Source: Methylophilaceae bacterium
GTDB taxonomy: Bacteria > Pseudomonadota > Gammaproteobacteria > Burkholderiales > Methylophilaceae
DNA: 33,548 nt
Direction of reading: 5' to 3'
Assembly: GCA_017858095.1 (NCBI GenBank)
Contig: JAFMCB010000009.1
Coordinates: 1 to 33,548, forward strand
Of this stretch, positions 17,772 to 26,690 are shown one piece after another. A model generated the notes under the pieces. The model was not told the DNA's origin. It saw only the letters and a program-made list of their open reading frames with translations, and searched no databases. Numbering within the stretch: position 1 is the stretch's first letter; the number at the start of each line of letters is the position of its first letter. A program made the translations under genes and the position numbers.

Positions 17772-18790
17772 TAAGCTACAAGTGTTTCCATATTTTCATT
17801 TTCATATGGTATAAATTTGCCATTTATTTTGAGATTTTCAAAATAATCATTAATTGCTTTTTGTTGATTAGTAGCATCCTCAATTTGATTCATATTAAAA
17901 CGAAATTGTGCTGAGCTTTTCAAACCCTTGGTATACCAAGAGATATGTTTCCGCGCTATTCTTAAGCCTTTTAATTCCCCATAAAAATTATATAAATCAT
18001 TTACATGTTCAATTGTGGTTTCTTGTATTTCTTCAATAGTAGGCAATTCAAGTTCTTTCTTATTTTTTAAGTAATAATCTATTTCACGGAAAATCCAAGG
18101 ACGTCCTTGAGCAGCTCTACCAATCATTACACCATCAGCTTTTGTATAGTTAAGAACAAATTCTGCTTTTTGAGGAGACGTGATATCTCCATTGGCAATT
18201 ACCGGTATTTTAATATTTTGTTTCACATTTGCAATGGTGTCATATTCGGCCTCTCCATGATATAAGCAAGCACGTGTTCGCCCATGAATTGCAAGAGCCT
18301 GAATACCAGAATTCTCTGCAATTTTTGCTATGTTTATTGCATTCTTATTTTCTTTATCCCATCCTGTTCTTATTTTTAACGTTACAGGAATTGTGACAGC
18401 AGATACCACAGAGGTTAAAATTTTCTCAACAAGTTTTTCATGTTTAAGCAATGCAGAACCAGCCATCACATTACATATTTTCTTTGCAGGACAACCCATA
18501 TTAATATCAATAATTTGTGCCCCTTTGTCCTCATTGTAACGCGCAGCATCTCCCATCATTATTGGATCAGCACCAGCAATTTGAACTGAAATTGGATCAA
18601 CTTCACCCTCATGATTAGCGCGTTGTATTGTTTTTTCACTTCCATATAGAAGCGAGTTTGAGGTCACCATCTCACTGACAGCAACGCCCGCGCCTAATTT
18701 TTTGCATAACATTCGAAATGGTCTATCTGTTACGCCCGCCATGGGCGCAAGAAAAAGATTATTCTTAATACTTAAGCTGCCAATTTTCAT
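17771..18790 (-). CDS. dusB: tRNA-dihydrouridine synthase B
   Basis: DusB is an FMN- and NADPH-dependent enzyme that reduces uridine to dihydrouridine in the tRNA D-loop. The 339-residue form from ATG 18790 begins MKIGSLSIKNNLFLAPMAGVTDRPF, matching family starts. An in-frame GTG at 18835 would add 15 unconserved residues and is rejected. Motifs include MGCPAKKICNVMAGSALL with the catalytic Cys, the basic KIRTGWD, AIHGRTR and ANGDI. Upstream is a 68-base gap with a possible promoter; downstream it is coupled to fis. Confidence 0.96.
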   Translation of the reverse strand: MKIGSLSIKNNLFLAPMAGVTDRPFRMLCKKLGAGVAVSEMVTSNSLLYGSEKTIQRANHEGEVDPISVQIAGADPIMMGDAARYNEDKGAQIIDINMGCPAKKICNVMAGSALLKHEKLVEKILTSVVSAVTIPVTLKIRTGWDKENKNAINIAKIAENSGIQALAIHGRTRACLYHGEAEYDTIANVKQNIKIPVIANGDITSPQKAEFVLNYTKADGVMIGRAAQGRPWIFREIDYYLKNKKELELPTIEEIQETTIEHVNDLYNFYGELKGLRIARKHISWYTKGLKSSAQFRFNMNQIEDATNQQKAINDYFENLKINGKFIPYENENMETLVA

Positions 18791-18798
18791 GTTTATAT

Positions 18799-18828
18799 AA
18801 TTTAGAAAAGTGCCTATTTTATAATCAA
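18799..18828 (-). promoter_or_regulatory. Possible promoter of the dusB-fis-purHD run
   Basis: On the minus strand TTGATT (18823-18828) and TAAATT (18799-18804) are 18 bases apart, and the predicted start is one or two bases before the dusB ATG. A 6-bp inverted repeat TGCCTA / TAGGCA (18811-18816 and 18837-18842) brackets the -35 box. Both hexamers are imperfect, so this is tentative. Confidence 0.35.
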
Positions 18829-18858
18829 TTTTCACCTAGGCATAGACTTAAATAATTT

Positions 18859-19596
18859 TTAATTATTTCGCCATTTTATTTTATTTTCATCTAAGAAATT
18901 TTTAAGAAAAATCATTGCTTTAGTAACTTCATTCTCATCACCTTTAATGCCAAACTCAATAGTTTTTTTAGGAGTCATTTTTGGCAAACTGTAGATATTG
19001 ATATGCTGAAATTTTTGTTCAATTTTATTCATTAGACCAATAAGTGTGCTCTCACTTCTATCGTCTATCCATATTGATTGATCAAATATTTTTTTTTGTG
19101 CCATTAAAAGGCCGTAGTAATTTTTTAATATCCAGTCAATCATAGGCCAAGCCATTTCAGGAAAACCTGGCATAAAATGATGATGATCAATTGAAAAGCC
19201 GGGTATGTTGTTTATTTCATTAGGAATTAATTTTACATGTTTGGGCAAATCAGCCATTAAAATTCTGTTTGGATAGGCTTCCTCACCAAATTGTTTTTCT
19301 ATTAATGCTTTTGCTTCCTCATGCCTATGTAATTCAAGATCATGTGCTTTTGCGGCCGCATGTCTTGTTTTATCATCTGGAGTTGCACCGATACCACCAA
19401 AAGAAAAAAGAATATTATTTTTATTTTCTTTTATTATTTTGATGATATCAACTTCATTGTCACCAATATAACTTGCACCATTAAGAGAAAGATTTTTATC
19501 ATTTAATTTGCTAATTAAAATAGATAAATGTTTATCTTTTCTTTTTCCAGATAATATTTCATCTCCAATGATTAATGTATGAATATTTTTATTCAT
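18859..19596 (-). CDS. CinA-like molybdopterin-binding-domain protein
   Basis: The 245-residue protein has the MoaB/Mog-type MoCF fold as found at the N-terminus of CinA: LIIGDEILSGKRKDKH (8-23), LFSFGGIGATPDDKTRHAAA, and the CinA-type FMPGFPEMAWPM. It lacks the C-terminal nicotinamide-nucleotide amidase domain. The biochemical role of such stand-alone proteins is not established; binding of a nucleotide or molybdopterin-like ligand is what the fold supports. Its ATG directly abuts the polA stop (no gap), so it is co-transcribed with polA. Confidence 0.85.
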   Translation of the reverse strand: MNKNIHTLIIGDEILSGKRKDKHLSILISKLNDKNLSLNGASYIGDNEVDIIKIIKENKNNILFSFGGIGATPDDKTRHAAAKAHDLELHRHEEAKALIEKQFGEEAYPNRILMADLPKHVKLIPNEINNIPGFSIDHHHFMPGFPEMAWPMIDWILKNYYGLLMAQKKIFDQSIWIDDRSESTLIGLMNKIEQKFQHINIYSLPKMTPKKTIEFGIKGDENEVTKAMIFLKNFLDENKIKWRNN

Positions 19597-22320
19597 CTAA
19601 TGGGCTTGTTCCCAATTATCTCCCTCACCAATATCGACAATTAAGGGCACATCTAATTTAGTAACATTTTCCATAATAGTTTTAATTGAATTTTTAAAGA
19701 TATCTACCTCTTTTTCAGGAACTTCAAATACAAGCTCATCATGAACTTGCATAATCATTAGGCCATGAAGTTGTTTGTTTTGTATAAGCCATTCATGTAC
19801 TTTTATCATTGCTAATTTAATTAAATCAGCAGCCGTACCTTGCATTGGCCCATTAATTGCCGCCCTTTCTGCAGCAGCTCGGCGCATACCATTTGAACCA
19901 TTTATTTCTGGTGTCCACAATCGTCTACCAAAAACAGTTTCAACATATCCGTGAGATTTTGCAAAACTTTTTGCATCTTCCATATAATTTCTCACTTTAG
20001 AATATTTTGTGAAATATTTCTCAATATAACTTTGGGCAGCAACTCGTTCAATATTAAGATTCTTTGCTAGGCCATAGATACCCATGCCATAGATTAATCC
20101 AAAATTGATAACCTTGGCATAACGTCTCTGTTCATGGGTCACATCGGTTAATTTACAATTAAAAATTTCAGAGGCAGTTGTTTTGTGTATATCTTCATTA
20201 TTTCTAAAAGCTTTGATTAAACCTGAGTCACCAGAGAGATGTGCCATTATCCTTAATTCAATTTGAGAGTAATCTGCTGATAAGATTTTATTTTCTTTAG
20301 TTGCCACAAAAGCCTCCCTAACCCTTCTTCCGTCTTCTGTTCGAATAGGAATATTTTGTAGGTTCGGATCGGCACTAGCCAGGCGCCCAGTAATTGCTAC
20401 CGCTTGATTATAACTAGTATGAACTCTTCCGGTCGTGGAATTAATCATTCGAGGTAATTTATCTGTATAGGTTGATTTTAACTTTGCTAAACCCCTATGT
20501 TCGAGAATTAATTTTGGAAGAGGGTAGTCTGCAGCTAACTCCTGCAGGACTTCTTCGCCAGTGGAGGGGGCACCTTTAGGAGTTTTTTTTATTGATTTAA
20601 TACCTAATTTTTCAAATAATATTTCTTGTAATTGTTTTGGTGAAGAGAGGTTAAAAGGTTGACCAGCTAAAGCAAAAGCTTTTTCTTCGAGTGCAATAAG
20701 TTTTTTCCCAATAACATGGCTTTGTTTTTGTAAAATATTTTCATCAATTAAAACCCCATTTCTCTCTATACTCATCAGTGCCTTCATTGCCGGTATTTCA
20801 ATTTCGTTATAAATAAATGGAAGTTTTTGTGCTGATTTTAGACTATTTTTTAAATGATTAAATAACTGTAAAGTCACGTCAGCGTCTTCAGCAGAATAAT
20901 TTTTAGCATTCTCAATATCAACTTGGTCAAAGCTAATTTGATTGACGCCTTTGCCTACCATTGACTCATAACTGACACAATTATGGCCAAGGTATTTTTG
21001 ACTTAATTTATCCATCCCATGGCTTTGGTGACTTTCAATAACATAACTCATCAGCATAGTGTCGTCAGAAATACCATCTACATTTATTTTATAATTCTTA
21101 AATATATGTGCATCAAATTTGATATTTTGACCAATTTTTTTTATTGATGGATCTTCCAAAATTGGCTTTAATAGAGCTAATGTTTCGTTTATAGGTAATT
21201 GATTAATAGATTGATCTTTATGTAGCAGGGGAATGTAAATAGCAACGCCAGCTTCAATCGATATGGATATACCAACTAAATTTGCACGCATAAAATTTAA
21301 AGAATCTGTTTCGGTATCAATACAAAGAAATTTTCTCTCTCTTATTTTTTTTATCCAATTGCTGAGTTCGTCAAAAGAATTAACTAATAAATAATTTTTT
21401 TTATCTATGAATTTGCTTGAATCTGATGATGTTGCCTTAGTTTCAATTTGAGTCTCATTTTTTTTTGGTAAATCTATAGAATCAAATTCTTTTAACCAGC
21501 TTGTGAAATTAAATTTTTTATATAATTTATATAAAAGTTCTTTGTCAGCTGGTTTTTTTTCAAACTCACTCCAATTAAAAGATAAATTCACATCAGTTTT
21601 GATTGTAATTAATTGCTTTCCTGTTGGGAGCCATTTAAGAGCCAGTCTAAGATTATCACCGACTACGCCTTTAAATTTCTCTGCATTTGCAATGATCTTG
21701 TCTAAATTTCCATATTCATCCAGCCATTTCACCGCAGTTTTTGGCCCAACCTTTTCAACACCAGGAATATTATCAACTTTGTCACCAATAATCGTTAAAT
21801 AATCGATGATTTGATCAGGAGTGACGCCAAACTTTTTTTTCACTCCCTCTTCATCTAACACCTCATTTGACATAGTGTTTACTAAATGAGTTTGTTTATT
21901 CACAAGTTGAGCGAGGTCTTTATCGCCGGTTGATATGGTGACAAAAATATTTTCTTCGTTAGCTTTTTTGCTTAATGAGCCTATGACGTCATCCGCTTCA
22001 ACGCCTTCTTCAGTAATCATGAACCAACCCATAGCTTTGATAGCATTTTTAAGGGGCTCTATTTGACATGCAAGCTCATCGGGCATTTTGGGACGATTAG
22101 CTTTGTATTCACTAAATATGTCATTTCTAAAAGTTTTGCCCTTAGCATCAAAAACACATACGCTGTAATCTGAAGGATATGCTTGTTGGATATGCCTTAG
22201 CATATTTAAAACACCGTAAATTACACCCGTTGGCTCATTTGCTTGATTTCTAAAATCTGGCATTGCATGAAAGGCGCGATAAAGGTAGGATGATCCATCA
22301 ATTAGCAGGATTTTCTTCAT
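19597..22320 (-). CDS. polA: DNA polymerase I
   Basis: Pol I removes RNA primers and fills gaps in replication and repair. The 907 residues have all three domains. The 5' nuclease (about 1-290) shows LLIDGSSYLYRAFHAMP, EADDVIGSL and STGDKDLAQLV. The 3'-5' exonuclease (about 310-500) has intact FLCIDTETDS and YSAEDADVTLQL, so proofreading should work. The polymerase domain (about 515-907) has SADYSQIELRIMAHLSGD, RRYAKVINFGLIYGMG and MQVHDELVFEV. A perfect TATAAT ends six bases before the ATG, which predicts a leaderless mRNA. Confidence 0.98.
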   Translation of the reverse strand: MKKILLIDGSSYLYRAFHAMPDFRNQANEPTGVIYGVLNMLRHIQQAYPSDYSVCVFDAKGKTFRNDIFSEYKANRPKMPDELACQIEPLKNAIKAMGWFMITEEGVEADDVIGSLSKKANEENIFVTISTGDKDLAQLVNKQTHLVNTMSNEVLDEEGVKKKFGVTPDQIIDYLTIIGDKVDNIPGVEKVGPKTAVKWLDEYGNLDKIIANAEKFKGVVGDNLRLALKWLPTGKQLITIKTDVNLSFNWSEFEKKPADKELLYKLYKKFNFTSWLKEFDSIDLPKKNETQIETKATSSDSSKFIDKKNYLLVNSFDELSNWIKKIRERKFLCIDTETDSLNFMRANLVGISISIEAGVAIYIPLLHKDQSINQLPINETLALLKPILEDPSIKKIGQNIKFDAHIFKNYKINVDGISDDTMLMSYVIESHQSHGMDKLSQKYLGHNCVSYESMVGKGVNQISFDQVDIENAKNYSAEDADVTLQLFNHLKNSLKSAQKLPFIYNEIEIPAMKALMSIERNGVLIDENILQKQSHVIGKKLIALEEKAFALAGQPFNLSSPKQLQEILFEKLGIKSIKKTPKGAPSTGEEVLQELAADYPLPKLILEHRGLAKLKSTYTDKLPRMINSTTGRVHTSYNQAVAITGRLASADPNLQNIPIRTEDGRRVREAFVATKENKILSADYSQIELRIMAHLSGDSGLIKAFRNNEDIHKTTASEIFNCKLTDVTHEQRRYAKVINFGLIYGMGIYGLAKNLNIERVAAQSYIEKYFTKYSKVRNYMEDAKSFAKSHGYVETVFGRRLWTPEINGSNGMRRAAAERAAINGPMQGTAADLIKLAMIKVHEWLIQNKQLHGLMIMQVHDELVFEVPEKEVDIFKNSIKTIMENVTKLDVPLIVDIGEGDNWEQAH

Positions 22321-22326
22321 TGAATC

Positions 22327-22332
22327 ATTATA
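22327..22332 (-). promoter_or_regulatory. -10 element predicting a leaderless polA transcript
   Basis: Minus-strand TATAAT lies with exactly six bases between it and the polA ATG, so the usual start position falls on the A of the start codon. The geometry is identical to lgt. No convincing -35 is visible, and no Shine-Dalgarno fits in the six bases. Confidence 0.5.
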
Positions 22333-22375
22333 AGAGTTTTTTTATTAAATTCTTACTGAAGCTGCATGATTTTGA

Positions 22376-22381
22376 TAGAAT
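22376..22381 (+). promoter_or_regulatory. Predicted -10 element for the DUF2782-thrB operon
   Basis: TAGAAT (five of six consensus bases) lies 24 bases before the ATG at 22406, in the 85-base divergent region shared with polA. The -35 region (TTACTG, 17 bases upstream) is weak. Confidence 0.35.
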
Positions 22382-22405
22382 TCAAGAATAAAGACATAAA
22401 AAATT

Positions 22406-22741
22406 ATGAAAAAAATACTATTTAAAGTTTTATTAGCGCTTCCACTAGTTTTTGGACAATTTGTTTTTGCTGAGGACAGGGAAGTCTTTGAGGAAATCCC
22501 ACCCCCACCTTCAGTCTATGATTCAGATTATGCTTTAGAACCTGAAGTTACTATCAGAAAAGAAGAAACCCAGCTTATTGAGGAATATCGTGTTAATGGT
22601 CAACTTTACATGATTAAAATATCACCTAAAAATATGCCATCCTATTATCTTTATAAGGATGCGGTAGAGGCCGATTGGACAAGATTTGATGATCCTACTG
22701 CACCCATGATCGTACCGCAGTGGGTACTCTTTACTTTTTAA
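22406..22741 (+). CDS. DUF2782 family exported protein
   Basis: The 111-residue precursor has a signal peptide (about 1-22, MKKILFKVLLALPLVFGQF then VFA). An acidic proline-containing stretch (EEIPPPP) follows, then a compact domain with EPEVTIRKEE, IEEYRVNGQLYMIKISP and a C-terminal aromatic PQWVLFTF. This is the layout of DUF2782, a small periplasmic family found beside polA and thrB in betaproteobacteria. No function is known. It is divergent from polA and 18 bases upstream of thrB. Confidence 0.85.
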   Translation: MKKILFKVLLALPLVFGQFVFAEDREVFEEIPPPPSVYDSDYALEPEVTIRKEETQLIEEYRVNGQLYMIKISPKNMPSYYLYKDAVEADWTRFDDPTAPMIVPQWVLFTF

Positions 22742-22759
22742 ACTTTATCAAAATAATTT

Positions 22760-23683
22760 ATGGCTGTTTATACCTCAATCAACTTTGATGAGTTGACCTC
22801 TTTTTTAAATTCATATGATTTGTCACAGTTAAAAAGTTTTAAGGGCATCTCTTCTGGAGTTACCAATACAAATTACTTCATTGAAACTGATAATAGTAAA
22901 TATATATTAACTATTTTTGAGCAAGCACAACCAAAAGATATTCAGTTTTATGTTGATTTAATGTCTTTTTTATCGCAACAAAAATTTAATTGCCCAACAC
23001 CCATAGCAAATCACGCTGGACATTATTTAGGAAAAATTCAGCATAAACCTACTTTGCTTGTTTCCTTCTTAAACGGTAAAGAATTAAAAGAAATTACTAA
23101 AGAAAACTGTTTTCATGTCGGAGAATCTCTTGCACATTTACACCTAACAGCAAAAGACTACAAAGTTTCTTTAACTAATCCACGTGGTTTAAATTGGATG
23201 AATGAAGTATTTCAAAAGATGCACCATCTTTTAGCAGAGGATGAAAAAAATGTAATAAGTAAAGAGCTCATTAATTTAGATCAGAATTTCGTTAATAATT
23301 TGTCATCAGGAATCATCCATGCTGATTTATTCAAGGATAATGTTCTCTTTCACAACAATCGTGTCTCAGGCATTATTGACTTTTATTATGCTTGTTATGA
23401 TTTACATATTTATGATATTGCCATCACTATGAATGATTGGTGTGTAAACGCGTCTTTATCTTTGGATGAAGAAAAAAAAGATTTTTTTCTCGATGGATAT
23501 GACTCTATACGTAAATTAGATGAAAATGAAAAACAATTTTTACCTACCGCATTAAGATTGGCTGCGATGCGTTTTTGGCTTTCAAGATTATATGATTTTC
23601 ATTTTAGAAAAGTGGGTGAGTTAACAAGTATTAAAGCACCCGAACATTTTAAAAAAATATTACAAAATTATCAGCATGGCTAA
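22760..23683 (+). CDS. thrB: Homoserine kinase, type II (APH fold)
   Basis: This kinase phosphorylates homoserine on the way to threonine. The 307 residues have the aminoglycoside-phosphotransferase-like fold of the ThrB_2 family, not the GHMP fold of E. coli ThrB. Visible are the Gly-rich ISSGVTNTNYFI (30-41), the catalytic loop IIHADLFKDNVLF (185-197) and the metal-binding IIDFYYA (205-211). Related choline or aminoglycoside kinases share the fold, but the tight family match and length favour ThrB. The next gene's ATG overlaps its stop (TAATG). Confidence 0.93.
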   Translation: MAVYTSINFDELTSFLNSYDLSQLKSFKGISSGVTNTNYFIETDNSKYILTIFEQAQPKDIQFYVDLMSFLSQQKFNCPTPIANHAGHYLGKIQHKPTLLVSFLNGKELKEITKENCFHVGESLAHLHLTAKDYKVSLTNPRGLNWMNEVFQKMHHLLAEDEKNVISKELINLDQNFVNNLSSGIIHADLFKDNVLFHNNRVSGIIDFYYACYDLHIYDIAITMNDWCVNASLSLDEEKKDFFLDGYDSIRKLDENEKQFLPTALRLAAMRFWLSRLYDFHFRKVGELTSIKAPEHFKKILQNYQHG

Positions 23684-24444
23684 TGAAAAAATATTTTAAT
23701 CAGAGTTATCAGTGGGTTTACCAAAGCTTTAGTTTATTTAAACTATCAGCTCGTTTTTCCTTGATTGCTGGAATGTTTTATTTAATGTTTTATATGTTTA
23801 TTCCTGCGACACCAGGACTAAATATGCTTAGCCCAATTTTAATAATCCTGTGGCCTTTTATAACTGTTTTTATTGTTGCTTATTATTTATCTATTTTAGA
23901 AAAACAACCTTATGACTTTAAAAAAGCGAGTGGTACTCTAAAGGGAAAATTTCCAAGATTTATTGCCATTGGCTTGTTATCTATCTTTTACACAATAATA
24001 TTAAGTGCTTGGGTAAGTAGTGACATCGCTGAGATTTTTGCGTTATCACAAACCCCAGATCTAAATCGTGTACAGCTGAGTGATTTTTCGCCAATTCTAA
24101 TGAAAGCTTTGATTCTGACGACCCCCTTTTTAATGCTGACATGGTTTGCACCTTTGTTAATTGCATTTAATAACTTTAATTTTTTCAAATCCATAAAGTC
24201 GAGTTTTGCAGGTTGCCTGCTTTACTTTATTCAAATTTTGATGGCATGGGTAGTTATTCTAAGTATATTTTTAGGATCAATTTTTATGGTGACTTTTTTA
24301 ATATCATCAATGAGCTTTTTGAGTAACAACCTCATCTCATTGCTATCAAGTTTTTTTGTGTTAATTTTAGCAACGATTTTCATTGCTATTTCATTTACAT
24401 TTCAAAGTATTACTTATAAAGAGATTTTTAAATCTTTACCTTAG
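23683..24444 (+). CDS. BPSS1780-like integral membrane protein
   Basis: The 253-residue protein has about six hydrophobic segments and a short cytosolic N-terminus with QWVYQSFSLFKLSAR, the WxxxxFxLFK-type start seen in BPSS1780-family proteins of betaproteobacteria. No catalytic motif is visible. Members often follow thrB, and coupling to thrB by TAATG fits. The function is unknown. The family call rests on my memory of the N-terminal pattern and gene order, so it is moderate. Its TAG shares bases with the convergent uvrD stop. Confidence 0.7.
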   Translation: MKKYFNQSYQWVYQSFSLFKLSARFSLIAGMFYLMFYMFIPATPGLNMLSPILIILWPFITVFIVAYYLSILEKQPYDFKKASGTLKGKFPRFIAIGLLSIFYTIILSAWVSSDIAEIFALSQTPDLNRVQLSDFSPILMKALILTTPFLMLTWFAPLLIAFNNFNFFKSIKSSFAGCLLYFIQILMAWVVILSIFLGSIFMVTFLISSMSFLSNNLISLLSSFFVLILATIFIAISFTFQSITYKEIFKSLP

Positions 24445-26603
24445 GCTTCAGATAATTTTGCATACTCCATTGCGAGCCACTTGGTTCCATGATTTGCAAA
24501 TTTAATTTGAATCCTTAAATCGTCCTCATGGCCTTCATAACCTGTCACAATGCCTTGACCAAATTTAGGGTGTTGAATGCTTGATCCAATTTTCCATGTA
24601 TATTTATCGCTTAAATAATTTGTTTGAGTTTTTCGAGGACTGGGTATTAAGTCTATTTTTTTTGTTGTATTGATTGCCTTTATTAACTCATCAGGAATTT
24701 CATCAAGAAATCGAGATGGTAAATTATAACGAGTTTGACCATGAAGCATCCTTGATTGCGCCAATGTTAAATAAAGTTTCATTTTTGCACGAGTTACAGC
24801 AACATACATAAGCCGTCTTTCTTCTTCAAGTCCATTTTGCTCAGCAAGACTTTGTTCATGTGGACATAAGCCATCTTCAAGCCCAGTGATAAATACAGCA
24901 TCAAATTCGAGACCTTTTGCCGAGTGAATTGTCATTAATTGCAATGCATCCTCATTGGACGATGCTTGCAATTCTCCGCTTTCCAATGATGTGTAGTTTA
25001 AAAATTCTATTAAATTTATTGTCGGCTCCTCGACATCAGAAGTCTCAGTAAAAGTTACTGCTGCCGAAATTAATTCACTTAAATTGGCCAAGCGATCAAT
25101 ATTATCTTTTTCTTTAAGGTAATGATTTTTGAGACCAGACCTTTCTATGATAATTTCTATTGACTCGGAAATAGTCAAACCATGAATTTCATCTTCAATA
25201 GTTTTTATTAAATCAACAAAATAGGGTATGCCTTTTTTTTGGGTATTTGATGTCGGACTTTTAAATTCAATAGCGCCATGCCAAAGTGATGCATTATTTT
25301 TTTTTGATATATCTTGAATTTGTTCAATTGATTTTGCACCAATACCTCTTGTTGGAAAATTGATAATTCTTAAAAAAGCGTTGTCATCTGATTTGTTAGT
25401 AATTAATCTTAAGTAGGCTAATGCATTTTTAATTTCTGCACGCTCAAAGAAACGAAGACCGCCAAAAACTCTGTAAGGAATATTGTTTGAAACGATAGCA
25501 TGTTCGATTACTCTTGATTGCGCATTGCTGCGATAGAGAATAGCAATTTGATTGTAGTTTAGCCCTGATCGATGAAGCTGCTTTATTTCATCAATAATAA
25601 AATTAGATTCATCATAGTCACTTAATCCAACATACTTCCTGATTAAATCACCATCACCTGCGGCAGTCCAAAGCTTTTTTCCCAGTCGATTATCATTATT
25701 ATTAATAATGGCATTTGCAGCATTTAAAATATTGTTTTTAGAGCGATAATTTTGCTCGAGTTTAATAACTTTTTTAATATGAAAGTCTTTTTGTAAATCT
25801 TTCATATTGGAAACCCTGGCCCCACGAAAACTATAAATTGACTGGTCATCATCACCAACAGCAAAGACGGAATTATTTTGGCCAACAAGTAATTTTATCC
25901 ATTTATACTGTAATTCGCTGGTATCCTGAAATTCATCAATAAGGATATGTTTAAAGCGATCTTGATAGTGCTCAAGAATAGGTTGGTTTTTTTTAAAAAG
26001 CTCATAACATCGCAAAAGAAGTTCAGCAAAATCCACCACCCCTTCTTTTTGACATTGTTTTTCATAATTTAAATAAATTTCATTTATTTTGCTAGTGTGG
26101 GCATCATAGGTTTTTACATTTTGTGAACGTAAGCCTATCTCTTTATTTGCATTGATAAAATATTGCACTTCTCTGGGTGGAAAATTCTCTTCATCAATAT
26201 TACTGGAGCGCATTAATCTCTTGATTGCAGAAAGCTGGTCTTGACTGTCTAAAATTTGAAATGTTTCAGGAAGATGGGCGTCTTGATGGTGTGTTCTTAA
26301 AAAACGATTACATAAACCATGAAATGTACCAACCCACATCCCTCTAGTATTAATTGGTAATTGACTGGTAATACGCAACATCATTTCTTTGGCAGCTTTA
26401 TTAGTAAAAGTAACCGCTAAAATACTTCCAGGACTGGTTATTTGGTTATGGATGAGCCATGAAATTCGAGAAGTTAATACTCTTGTTTTTCCACTTCCTG
26501 CTCCAGCAAGTATGAGTGCAGATTGGTCATTTAATGTAACCGCCTCAGATTGTTCTTTATTCAAATCATTGAGAAAGTGTAATGATGATAACTCTGTTTG
26601 CAT
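24441..26603 (-). CDS. uvrD: UvrD/Rep-type DNA helicase II
   Basis: This is a superfamily 1A 3'-5' helicase acting in excision and mismatch repair. The 720-residue form starts at ATG 26603 (MQTELSSLHFLNDLNKEQSEAV) with TAGGAT upstream as Shine-Dalgarno. A further 23 residues of AT-rich open frame back to 26672 are not conserved. Motifs are Walker A ILAGAGSGKTRVL (31-43), DEFQDTS, GDDDQSIYSFRGA, EQNYRS, TIHSAKGLEFDAVF and RRLMYVAVTRA. The C-terminal tudor-like part IGSSIQHPKFGQGIV indicates UvrD/PcrA more than Rep. Confidence 0.95.
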   Translation of the reverse strand: MQTELSSLHFLNDLNKEQSEAVTLNDQSALILAGAGSGKTRVLTSRISWLIHNQITSPGSILAVTFTNKAAKEMMLRITSQLPINTRGMWVGTFHGLCNRFLRTHHQDAHLPETFQILDSQDQLSAIKRLMRSSNIDEENFPPREVQYFINANKEIGLRSQNVKTYDAHTSKINEIYLNYEKQCQKEGVVDFAELLLRCYELFKKNQPILEHYQDRFKHILIDEFQDTSELQYKWIKLLVGQNNSVFAVGDDDQSIYSFRGARVSNMKDLQKDFHIKKVIKLEQNYRSKNNILNAANAIINNNDNRLGKKLWTAAGDGDLIRKYVGLSDYDESNFIIDEIKQLHRSGLNYNQIAILYRSNAQSRVIEHAIVSNNIPYRVFGGLRFFERAEIKNALAYLRLITNKSDDNAFLRIINFPTRGIGAKSIEQIQDISKKNNASLWHGAIEFKSPTSNTQKKGIPYFVDLIKTIEDEIHGLTISESIEIIIERSGLKNHYLKEKDNIDRLANLSELISAAVTFTETSDVEEPTINLIEFLNYTSLESGELQASSNEDALQLMTIHSAKGLEFDAVFITGLEDGLCPHEQSLAEQNGLEEERRLMYVAVTRAKMKLYLTLAQSRMLHGQTRYNLPSRFLDEIPDELIKAINTTKKIDLIPSPRKTQTNYLSDKYTWKIGSSIQHPKFGQGIVTGYEGHEDDLRIQIKFANHGTKWLAMEYAKLSEA

Positions 26604-26690
26604 GGCTGTAATCCTACATGAATTTTTCTGGAAATTAATTTTTTTAAAAAAGAACTTTTTAACTATAAACAAGTCATTATTAGTGTACGG

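Noticed and set aside
18791-18835. GTG start for dusB giving 15 extra residues
   Set aside because: The extension is AT-rich intergenic sequence with no family match; ATG 18790 gives the conserved N-terminus.
26604-26672. Longer uvrD N-terminus
   Set aside because: The 23 extra residues (rich in Phe and Lys) match no helicase; ATG 26603 has a spaced TAGGAT.
26668-26682. Five-codon upstream frame (ATG to TAG) before uvrD on the minus strand
   Set aside because: No adequately spaced Shine-Dalgarno and too short to support; chance occurrence in AT-rich sequence is likely.
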